Of a DNA stretch of 36,684 nucleotides, positions 30,311-36,684 are shown in pieces (within the stretch, counting starts at the first letter, position 1; every line of letters starts with the position of its first letter). Below the pieces are notes generated by a model. It was not told where the DNA came from, made no database searches, and saw nothing but the letters and a program-made list of their open reading frames with translations. Location of the stretch: positions 10,343 through 47,026 of the forward strand of contig NZ_AOJL01000048.1 of NCBI RefSeq assembly GCF_000337035.1. Direction: 5' to 3'. The position numbers and the translations under genes were made by a program. This stretch comes from Halorubrum coriense DSM 10284 (lineage in GTDB: Archaea; Halobacteriota; Halobacteria; Halobacteriales; Haloferacaceae).

Positions 30311-31309
30311 ATGAAGAAACTGATCAACGATCCGGACGACGTCGTCGACGAGATGCTCGACGGGATGACAGCGACGTATCCCGACCGCCTGCGACGCCTG
30401 CCGGACACGCAGGTGCTCGTCCGCGACGACGGGCCAGTCGATGAGAAGGTGGGGATCGTCACCGGCGGGGGCAGCGGCCACGAACCGACGCACGCGGGGT
30501 ACGTCGGCGACGGGATGCTGGACGGCGCGGCCGCGGGCGACGTGTTCTCCTCGCCGACCGCCGACGAGTTCGAGGCGCTGATCGACGCCTGCGACGCGGG
30601 CGACGGCGTCCTCGCGGTGATCAAGAACTACGAGGGCGACGTGATGAACTTCGAGACTGCCATCGAACTGGCGGAGATGGAGGGCGTCGAGGTCGAGAGC
30701 GTCGTCGTGGACGACGACGTGGCGGTCGATGACTCGCTGTACACCTCCGGCCGCCGCGGCGTCTGCGGGACGATCCTCGTCCACAAGGCCGCCGGCGCGA
30801 AGGCCGCGGCGGGCGGCGACCTCGCCGAGGTCAAGCGCGTCGCCGAGAAGGTGGTCGACAACGTCGGCACGATGGGCACCGCGCTCACCTCCTGTGTCAC
30901 CCCCGAGAAGGGCGAGCCGACCTTCGACCTGGGCGACGACGAGATCGAGCTCGGCATCGGGATCCACGGCGAGCCGGGCACGGAGCGCACGGAGGCGATG
31001 AGCGCCGACGCGATCACCGAGGAACTGACCGAGGCGGTGCTCGACGACCTCGACCTCGACGAGGGCCAGGAGGTGCTCACGATCGTCAACGGGATGGGCG
31101 CGACCCCGCAGATGGAGCTGTTCGTCGTCAACCGCCGGCTCCAAGAGCTGCTCGGCGAGCGCGGCCTGGAGACTTACGACGCGTGGGTCGGCGACTACAT
31201 GACCTCGCTCGACATGGCGGGCGCGTCGATCACGGTCTGCGCGGTCGACGACGAGCTGAAGGAGCTGTTCGACGCGCCGGCCGACACCCCGGCGCTGACG
31301 ACGAGATGA
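30311..31309 (+). CDS. dhaK: dihydroxyacetone kinase subunit DhaK
   Basis: From ATG 30311 the protein has 332 residues, the usual DhaK length. It binds dihydroxyacetone through a His; visible motifs are TGGGSGHEPTHAGYVG, the early loop GDVFSSP, KNYEGDVMNFE, and GIHGEPGTER that includes the substrate-binding His. A TATA-like GCTTAACC lies about 30 nt upstream. It is the first gene of dhaKLM: its TGA overlaps the dhaL ATG. Together with DhaL and the PTS proteins it makes dihydroxyacetone phosphate from free dihydroxyacetone. Confidence 0.93.
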   Translation: MKKLINDPDDVVDEMLDGMTATYPDRLRRLPDTQVLVRDDGPVDEKVGIVTGGGSGHEPTHAGYVGDGMLDGAAAGDVFSSPTADEFEALIDACDAGDGVLAVIKNYEGDVMNFETAIELAEMEGVEVESVVVDDDVAVDDSLYTSGRRGVCGTILVHKAAGAKAAAGGDLAEVKRVAEKVVDNVGTMGTALTSCVTPEKGEPTFDLGDDEIELGIGIHGEPGTERTEAMSADAITEELTEAVLDDLDLDEGQEVLTIVNGMGATPQMELFVVNRRLQELLGERGLETYDAWVGDYMTSLDMAGASITVCAVDDELKELFDAPADTPALTTR

Positions 31310-32043
31310 CCGGGGACGGGGCAGCGGTCGTCGCGGCGGTCGGGGCCGTCGCCGAGCGCATCCAAGCGGAGCGCGACCACCTGACTGAGCTCGACTCCGC
31401 GATCGGGGACGCCGACCACGGGGGGAACATGGCGCGCGGCTGGGCCGCGGCGGCCGAGGCCGCGCGCGACCTCGACGACCCCGACGCCGAGACCGTCGCG
31501 AAGACGGTCGGCAAGACGCTGATGAGCGAGGTCGGCGGGGCCTCCGGGCCGCTGTTCGGCGGGTCGCTCGTGTTCGCGGCGGCGGAACTCGACGGCGGGG
31601 TCGACGCAGAGACCGCGGTCGCGTTCGCCGAGACGTACTTGGAGAAGGTCGAGGACCGCGGCGACGCGCGGGTCGGCGACCAGACGATGGTGGACGCGCT
31701 GACGCCCGCGGTCCACACGTTCAAGAAGTCGATCGAGACCGACGGCCTCCCCCCGATCGAGGCGCTCGCGAAGGCGGTCGACGCCGCCGAGCGCGGCGTC
31801 GCGTTCACCGTCCCGATCCGCGCGCGGAAGGGCCGCGCCTCCTACCTCGGCTGGCGCTCCGTCGGTCACCAAGACCCCGGGGCGACGAGCGCGCTGTTCA
31901 TCCTCGAGGAGCTCCTCGCCGTCGCCGCGGAGCGGCTCGGCGTCGACGCTCCGAGGGCGGACGCGACGTCGCCGACGATCCCGGACGACGATCCGGACGC
32001 GGAGGCGAGCGACGACTCCGACGCGGCCCCGGAGGGCGACTGA
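31306..32043 (+). CDS. dhaL: dihydroxyacetone kinase subunit DhaL
   Basis: The 245-residue protein starts at an ATG overlapping the dhaK stop (ATGA). The ADP-Mg binding motif is LDSAIGDADHGGNMARGW, with GGASGPLFGGSLVFAA and GRASYLGWRSVGHQDPGA following. DhaL carries ADP as a cofactor that is re-phosphorylated by DhaM. The C-terminal about 30 residues are an acidic tail. Its TGA overlaps the dhaM ATG by one base. Confidence 0.92.
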   Translation: MTGDGAAVVAAVGAVAERIQAERDHLTELDSAIGDADHGGNMARGWAAAAEAARDLDDPDAETVAKTVGKTLMSEVGGASGPLFGGSLVFAAAELDGGVDAETAVAFAETYLEKVEDRGDARVGDQTMVDALTPAVHTFKKSIETDGLPPIEALAKAVDAAERGVAFTVPIRARKGRASYLGWRSVGHQDPGATSALFILEELLAVAAERLGVDAPRADATSPTIPDDDPDAEASDDSDAAPEGD

Positions 32044-32453
32044 TGGTCGGGATCGTCGTCGTCTCGCACAGCGAGCGCGCCGCCGAGGGGATCGCGGAGA
32101 TCGCCGCCGAGATGGCCGGCGACACCCCCATCGAGCCGGTCGGCGGCGACGGAAAGGGGGGGATCGGCACCGTCCCCGACGCGATCGAGGCGGCGATCGA
32201 CGCCGCGGCCGGCGGCGACGAGAGCGGGGGCGATCCCGAGGACCTCGACCCGGTCGTCGTCCTCGTCGACCTCGGCAGCGCGGTGATGAACGCGGACGTG
32301 GCGGTCGAACTGAGCGACGCGGAGGCCGTGATCGCGGACGCGCCCGTCCTCGAGGGCGCGGTCAACGCGGCGGTCGCGGCCACGGACCCGTCGGCCACGG
32401 TCGAGTCCGTGCGCGAGCAGGCGGAGGCGGCTCGCGACGTCGACAAGCTCTGA
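32043..32453 (+). CDS. dhaM: PTS-dependent phosphocarrier DhaM (EIIA-Man-like)
   Basis: The 136-residue protein is an EIIA-mannose-type domain, MVGIVVVSHSERAAEGI, with the active-site His in VSHS, then GGDGKGGIGT and VVVLVDLGSAVMNADVAVEL. Unlike E. coli DhaM it lacks fused HPr and EI domains; those are separate genes here (34251-34583 and 32485-34254). It accepts phosphate from HPr and passes it to ADP bound on DhaL. It is convergent with the EI gene, 31 nt away. Confidence 0.9.
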   Translation: MVGIVVVSHSERAAEGIAEIAAEMAGDTPIEPVGGDGKGGIGTVPDAIEAAIDAAAGGDESGGDPEDLDPVVVLVDLGSAVMNADVAVELSDAEAVIADAPVLEGAVNAAVAATDPSATVESVREQAEAARDVDKL

Positions 32454-32484
32454 CTACGGGGCCGCGGCGAGCGCCCGGGCGGCC

Positions 32485-34254
32485 CTACGCTCCGCGCTCG
32501 TCGAGCCCCAAGACGTCGAGCACCTCGGCTCGCGTCTCGCAGGCGAGCGCGTCGGTCGCGAGCGACCGAGCGGCGTCGGCGTCGACCTCGCGGACCCGCC
32601 GTTTCACGTCTGGGACCGTCACCGCGCTCATGCTGAGTTCGTCGAAGCCGAGCCCGAGGAGCAGGTCGGTCAGCGCCGGGTCGCCCGCCATCTCGCCGCA
32701 CATCCCGACCCACGCGTCGCACCCCTCGACGGCCGCGGTCGTGCGGTCGAGCGCGCGCAGCACCGCCGGGTGGAGCGGGTCGTGGTGGTCGGCGACCGCG
32801 TCGTTGCCGCGGTCGGCCGCCATCACGTACTGCGCGAGGTCGTTCGTCCCGACGCTCAGGAAGTCGAGGCGGTCGGCGAGCGCGTCCGCGAGGAACGCCG
32901 CCGCCGGCGTCTCGACCATCGCGCCCAGCGCGGGGACCGCGTGGGCGACCCCCTCGTCGGCGAGGTCGGCCGCGACCGACTCGACGGTCGCGACCGCGCG
33001 CTCGACCTCCTCGACCCGCGTGACGAGGGGGAACATGACGGCCAGCCCGTCGCCGTGGTCGGTCGCCGCCGCGCGGAGCAGCGCCCGGACCTGCGTCTCG
33101 AAGAGGTCGGCGTGCTCGTCGAGCGACAGGCGGATCCCCCGCCGCCCGAGGAACGGGTTCGGCTCGTCCGGCAGGTCGAGGTACGGGACGGGCTTGTCCC
33201 CGCCGACGTCGAGCGTCCGGACGACGACGCGGTCGTCGGGGAACGCCGACAGCGCGGCCGCGACCGCCTCGAACTGCTCGTCCTCGGTCGGGGCCGCCTC
33301 GCGGTCGACGAAGAGGAACTCGGTCCGGAACAGCCCGATCCCGTCCGCCCCGCGCTCGGCCGCCGGGGCCAGTTCGGCCTCGCCGCCCACGTTGGCCGCG
33401 ACCTCGACCGGGCGACCGTCGGCCGTCTCGACGCGCTCACGGATCGCGTCCGGACCCGACTCCAGCGCCGCGGCCCGGCGCTCCTCGTCGGGGTCCACGA
33501 CGACCGTTCCGGCCTCGCCGTCAACGAGGAGGGTCTCCCCCGCCGCGATCGATTCGAGGTCCGCGCCGACGCCGACGACCGCAGGGATCGCGAGCGACCG
33601 CGCGATGATCGCGGCGTGGGAGGTACGGCCCCCCTCGACCGTCGCGATCCCGGCGACCGCGTCCGGGTCGAGCGCGGCGGTGTCGCTGGGAGTGAGCCGC
33701 TCCGCCAGCAGCACCGTGCCCTCGGGAAGCGCGGCGAGGTCCGCGGGCGAGCGGGCCGCGACCGATCCCGGTGACTCGCCGGAGTCGGAGTCGGACGTCG
33801 CGTCCGCATCGCCAGTCCCGACGAGGAGCGCGCGCAGCAGCCGGTCGCGGACGTCGCGCAGGTCGTCGGCGCGCTCGGCCATCCGGCCCTCCATCCCCTC
33901 GAACTGGGCGACCGCTTCGTCGAACCGGTCGGCGACGGCGTGTGCCGCGGGCGTTCCGTCGCGGATCGCGGCCTCGACGTCGTCGATCATCGTCGGGTCG
34001 TCGAGGAAGCCCTCGTGGGCCTCGAACACCGCGGCCTCGTCCTCGCCCACGCGCTCGGCCGTCCGGTCGCGGGCGTCGCGAAGCGCCTCGCGGACCGCGT
34101 CCCGGGCCGCCTCGTATCGCTCCAGCTCCGCGTCGACGTCGACCGACTCGGGGTCGGGGCGGTCGGGCAGCGTCAGGTCGGCGTCCGGGCGGTACCAGCG
34201 CGCCGCGCCGACGCCCGACCGCGGCGTGCTGCCGATCCCGTCGAGCGTCCTCAC
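32485..34254 (-). CDS. ptsI: phosphoenolpyruvate-protein phosphotransferase (PTS Enzyme I)
   Basis: The 589-residue protein starts at GTG overlapping the HPr stop by 4 bp. The N-terminal HPr-binding and phospho-His domain has GGRTSHAAIIARSLAIPAVVG (active His). The C-terminal PEP-binding barrel has FRTEFLFVDREAAPTEDEQF, RRGIRLSLDE, the GAMVETPAAAF strand and SVGTNDLAQYVMAADR, with Cys-containing GMCGEMAGDP near the end. EI takes phosphate from PEP to HPr. It supplies the DhaM protein encoded next to it. Confidence 0.93.
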   Translation of the reverse strand: MRTLDGIGSTPRSGVGAARWYRPDADLTLPDRPDPESVDVDAELERYEAARDAVREALRDARDRTAERVGEDEAAVFEAHEGFLDDPTMIDDVEAAIRDGTPAAHAVADRFDEAVAQFEGMEGRMAERADDLRDVRDRLLRALLVGTGDADATSDSDSGESPGSVAARSPADLAALPEGTVLLAERLTPSDTAALDPDAVAGIATVEGGRTSHAAIIARSLAIPAVVGVGADLESIAAGETLLVDGEAGTVVVDPDEERRAAALESGPDAIRERVETADGRPVEVAANVGGEAELAPAAERGADGIGLFRTEFLFVDREAAPTEDEQFEAVAAALSAFPDDRVVVRTLDVGGDKPVPYLDLPDEPNPFLGRRGIRLSLDEHADLFETQVRALLRAAATDHGDGLAVMFPLVTRVEEVERAVATVESVAADLADEGVAHAVPALGAMVETPAAAFLADALADRLDFLSVGTNDLAQYVMAADRGNDAVADHHDPLHPAVLRALDRTTAAVEGCDAWVGMCGEMAGDPALTDLLLGLGFDELSMSAVTVPDVKRRVREVDADAARSLATDALACETRAEVLDVLGLDERGA

Positions 34255-34583
34255 GGCGCGTCCTCCGCACCTTCCGCGTTTTCGGTGTCGTCCCCGTCGG
34301 CACCCTCCGCGGGCTCCTCGACCGGAGTCGCGAGCAGGTCACAGACCGCGTCCAGCGCCGCCTCGGCGTCCTGCCCCTCGGCGACCACGCGGACCGACTC
34401 GCCGTGTTCGACGCTGAGCCCGCTCACGGAGAGCATGCTGTCGGCGCGGACGAGCCCGTCGTCGCCGTCGTCGGCGCGACCGATCGACACGTCCGCGTCG
34501 AATCGGTTCGCCGCCTGTACCAGCTTCGAGGCGGGTCGCGCGTGGAGTCCGGCTTCGGGTTCGACGGTGACGGTCCGTTCCAT
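34251..34583 (-). CDS. ptsH: phosphocarrier protein HPr
   Basis: The 110-residue protein has the HPr active site GLHARPASKLV (His14) and the following LSVSGLSVEHGESVRVVAEG region. The C-terminal about 25 residues are an acidic extension not found in bacterial HPr. There is no Ser46-type kinase motif of the Firmicute kind that I can be sure of. It overlaps ptsI by 4 bp. Confidence 0.92.
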   Translation of the reverse strand: MERTVTVEPEAGLHARPASKLVQAANRFDADVSIGRADDGDDGLVRADSMLSVSGLSVEHGESVRVVAEGQDAEAALDAVCDLLATPVEEPAEGADGDDTENAEGAEDAP

Positions 34584-34625
34584 ACGGAGCCGTTCGACGC
34601 CGGTCGGTAAGAGCTGATCGGGCGT

Positions 34626-35828
34626 TCAGGGAGCGGCCTGCTTCGTCGAGACCAGTTCGATCACGTCGCGGTGGGAAAGCTCGCGGTCGGTCCCGACCTG
34701 CCGGCCGCTGCGGCAGTCGGTGCCGTGGAGCAGCCCCTCGCCGATGTCGGAGTGGATGTGGTACGCGAAGTCCTCGGTGGTCGACCCCTCGGGGAGGATG
34801 AAGCAGTCGCGGAAGACGCCCTTCTCGTCTTTGCTCCCGTTCGCGGAGCCGGGGAACACGGCGATACAGCCCAGCACGTCGAAGACCGCGGCTTCGAGCG
34901 CGCCCTGAACGCCGGTCCCGTCGTACTCGTCGACGAAGTCGGCGATCTGATCGAGGCCGGCTTTCTGCTCGCCGGAGACGTCGCCGACGACGTCGAACTC
35001 GGCGTCGCCGGGCGTGTAGTCGACGACGCCGCCGTCGTCCGCGTTCTTCAGTGCCTTCTCCGCGTGGGCGCTCGCGGGGACGAACGAGAGGTGGTCGTAG
35101 TCCGGGTCGGTCGTGATTTCCGCCCAGTTGGCCTGCGCCTCGGGCGTGTCCATCTTGTTGGCGGCGATCACCATCGGTTTCGTGCGCTTGCGGATCTCGC
35201 GGGCCAGTTCGACCCTGTCCGTCTCGTCCCACGTCTCCGGGTCGAGTTCGAGGTCCTGCGCGAGGATGGTGCGTTTCATCCGGTCCTTGTCCGTGCCGAA
35301 CGCGGACATCTGGTCGGCCAGTTCGGCCTCGATCGCCGCGTCCGCGCCGTGGTAGCGCGTCTCGAACTTCTCCAGACCCTTCTCCAACACGTCGAGGTAC
35401 CACGCGTCAAGCTCCTCCTCTAAGAAGTCGATATCCTCGCGGGGGTCGTGACCCTCGGTCGCCTCGCCCTCGATGTCGGTCTTGCCCGAGAAGTCGACGA
35501 CGTGGATCAGCACGTCGGTCTCGTTGAGGTCGGTGAGGAACTGGTTGCCGAGGCCGCGCCCCTCGTGTGCGCCCGGGACCAGCCCGGCCACGTCGACCAG
35601 CTTCACGGGGACGAACCGCGTCCCCTCGCGGCAGACGCCGACGCTCGGCGTACACGTCTCGTTGAACTCGGGGGCTGCGCAGTCGACGCGGACGTACGCC
35701 TCGCCGACGGTCGGGTCGATGGTGGTGAACGGGTACGCGCCCTCGGGCACGTCGTTCATCGTCGCGGCGTTGAAGAACGTCGACTTCCCCACGGAGGGTT
35801 TGCCGACGAGACCGATCCGGTAGCTCAT
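34626..35828 (-). CDS. ychF: YchF/Obg-type GTP/ATP-binding translation factor
   Basis: From ATG 35828 the protein has 400 residues. G-domain motifs are G1 GKPSVGKST, G3 DVAGLVPGA, and G4-like NKMD, with a helical insert and a C-terminal TGS-like region (EDFAYHIHSDIGEGLLHG). YchF and archaeal homologues bind ribosomes and prefer ATP in several species. The motif G1 begins 8 residues into the protein, which fixes the start. The frame is open far upstream of 35828 but that is Arg-rich shadow. Confidence 0.92.
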   Translation of the reverse strand: MSYRIGLVGKPSVGKSTFFNAATMNDVPEGAYPFTTIDPTVGEAYVRVDCAAPEFNETCTPSVGVCREGTRFVPVKLVDVAGLVPGAHEGRGLGNQFLTDLNETDVLIHVVDFSGKTDIEGEATEGHDPREDIDFLEEELDAWYLDVLEKGLEKFETRYHGADAAIEAELADQMSAFGTDKDRMKRTILAQDLELDPETWDETDRVELAREIRKRTKPMVIAANKMDTPEAQANWAEITTDPDYDHLSFVPASAHAEKALKNADDGGVVDYTPGDAEFDVVGDVSGEQKAGLDQIADFVDEYDGTGVQGALEAAVFDVLGCIAVFPGSANGSKDEKGVFRDCFILPEGSTTEDFAYHIHSDIGEGLLHGTDCRSGRQVGTDRELSHRDVIELVSTKQAAP

Positions 35829-35935
35829 TACCACCGCTGCGCGACGCGGCGGCAAAAGCGATGCGAGACGCGGCGTGGCGTGGGGATCGGTGACGGGGAC
35901 GGGGAGCCGGCGGCGAGTCGTCGCGGGGGCCCGAG

Positions 35936-36193
35936 TTACGCGTCGCCGTCCGACTGGCCCGGTTCCCCGAGCGCCGCTATCGGGAGGACGTTCTGGAGCG
36001 CGGCGTACGCGTCGGCGGCGCTCTCGAACGCCTCCTGGTCGACGTCCGCGAGGAGGTCGCCGAGGTCCGCGTCGCCGTCGGCGAACAGCACCGTCGTGCC
36101 CGCGAACGAGGCCGCGAGCGCCTCGCGGTCCGCGGGGTACGCGTGGTCGCCGAGCGTCGGTTCGAGCCGTGAGAGGGTGATCTGGTCGGACAT
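35936..36193 (-). CDS. DUF5789-like small acidic protein
   Basis: The 85-residue protein MSDQITLSRLEPTLGDHAYPADREALAASF fits the pattern of haloarchaeal DUF5789/DUF2795-type proteins, which begin with a short strand, then a helix with H-x-Y-P, and later contain D-x-x-x-x-Y-x-S-A-x-D/E-A. Here the latter is EAFESAADAYAAL. Function unknown. It is followed, about 180 bp away and divergent, by a universal stress protein. Confidence 0.7.
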   Translation of the reverse strand: MSDQITLSRLEPTLGDHAYPADREALAASFAGTTVLFADGDADLGDLLADVDQEAFESAADAYAALQNVLPIAALGEPGQSDGDA

Positions 36194-36372
36194 ACCGTCC
36201 CCTCGGCGGGACGGAGGTTAAGTGCGCGCCCCGTGGGTGGGCCCGCTGGGTCCGCGCGACGGGCGCTCGCCGCGCCGACGCGCCGGTGAGACCCGGACCG
36301 GAGCGCGGACGCCCGCGAGAAACCGGCAAGAACAAAGGGTTATCCGTGGCCATCTTCATGGTACACGTGAAC

Positions 36373-36684
36373 ATGCCCCTATACGACCGGATTCTGGTCC
36401 CGACCGACGGCTCCGACGAGGGGGAGCTGGCGGTGTGTCACGCGCTCGACCTCGCCGCGGTCCACGGGGCGTCGGTCCGCGCGATCTACGTGGTCGACAC
36501 CGCGCGGTACGCCGGGATGCCGATGGAGACAACGTGGGAGGGCGTCGGCGACCTGCTGTACGACGACGGCGAGGCGGCGCTCGAAACGGTGCGGGAACTG
36601 GCCGCGGACCGCGGCGTCGACGTCGAGACCGCCGTCGTCGACGGCTCGCCGAGCCGCGAGATCATCACCCACGCCGAGGAGGCG
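36373..36684 (+). CDS. universal stress protein (UspA family), 3'-truncated by window end
   Basis: The visible 104 residues from ATG 36373 are MPLYDRILVPTDGSDEGELAVCHALDLAAVHGASVRAIYVVD, the first strand and helix of a UspA domain; the strand DVETAVVDGSPSREIITHA follows. The nucleotide-binding G-x2-G-x9-G-[ST] motif would lie beyond the window. Missing end is due to the window limit, not a gene break. Confidence 0.9.
   Translation, partial: MPLYDRILVPTDGSDEGELAVCHALDLAAVHGASVRAIYVVDTARYAGMPMETTWEGVGDLLYDDGEAALETVRELAADRGVDVETAVVDGSPSREIITHAEEA

Overview
The window is chromosomal DNA of an extremely halophilic archaeon, most like Halorubrum/Haloferacales. The signs are very high GC, strongly acidic proteins, leaderless-type promoters with a TATA box about 26-30 nt before the start codon, haloarchaeal families (DUF1405, DUF5789, VapBC, archaeal PTS), and a tRNA-Ile(GAU). 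The species is inferred, not proven.

Layout. (1) 1-3026: host genes for an enolase-superfamily protein (-), a DUF1405 membrane protein (-) and an FxsA-like protein (+), then tRNA-Ile at 2953-3026. (2) About 3014-21167: an 18.15-kb provirus integrated at the 3' end of tRNA-Ile, bounded by a 16-bp direct repeat (3014-3029 and 21152-21167). Its structural module, read on the minus strand from 16902 to 11513, has the pleolipovirus order: a four-helix VP3-like membrane protein, small membrane proteins, a Tat-exported spike with C-terminal coiled coil and membrane anchor (VP4-like), two or three small membrane-anchored proteins, and a VP8-like NTPase. The integrase (20055-21077) and the DUF7845-type protein (3966-5582) resemble those of temperate SNJ2-type pleolipoviruses. 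(3) About 5790-10900, inside the provirus: a visibly AT-richer cargo block with a two-gene McrBC-type restriction system and a neighbouring protein with a HEPN-type R-x4-H motif, so the virus appears to carry its own anti-invader module. (4) 17016-19500: regulatory genes (small basic/acidic proteins, a ribbon-helix-helix-like protein, a LAGLIDADG-fold-like HTH protein, a winged-helix repressor) and a type IV pilin-like gene. (5) 21470-36684: host genes: a HEAT-pseudokinase and membrane-protein pair, Gfo/Idh/MocA oxidoreductase, MsrA, MBL-fold hydrolase, GNAT acetyltransferase, a stand-alone TrpB, a threonine synthase-like enzyme, a VapBC toxin-antitoxin pair, the dihydroxyacetone kinase DhaK-DhaL-DhaM with Enzyme I and HPr facing it, the YchF GTPase, a DUF5789 protein, and the start of a universal stress protein.

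Working together. In the excised circle the integrase operon would run directly into the Zn-finger/DUF7845 operon; integration splits that rightward unit and puts its second half just behind the host tRNA gene. The structural operon and the leftmost regulatory gene diverge from a shared promoter region (16903-17015).

The most striking unexplained signal is a 12-mer, ACCGCAACACAA (often extended by GC). I count seven exact copies and at least three near copies across the provirus, in several reading frames and on both strands, with none seen in the host flanks or in the McrBC cargo. It behaves as a DNA-level signal of the virus backbone.
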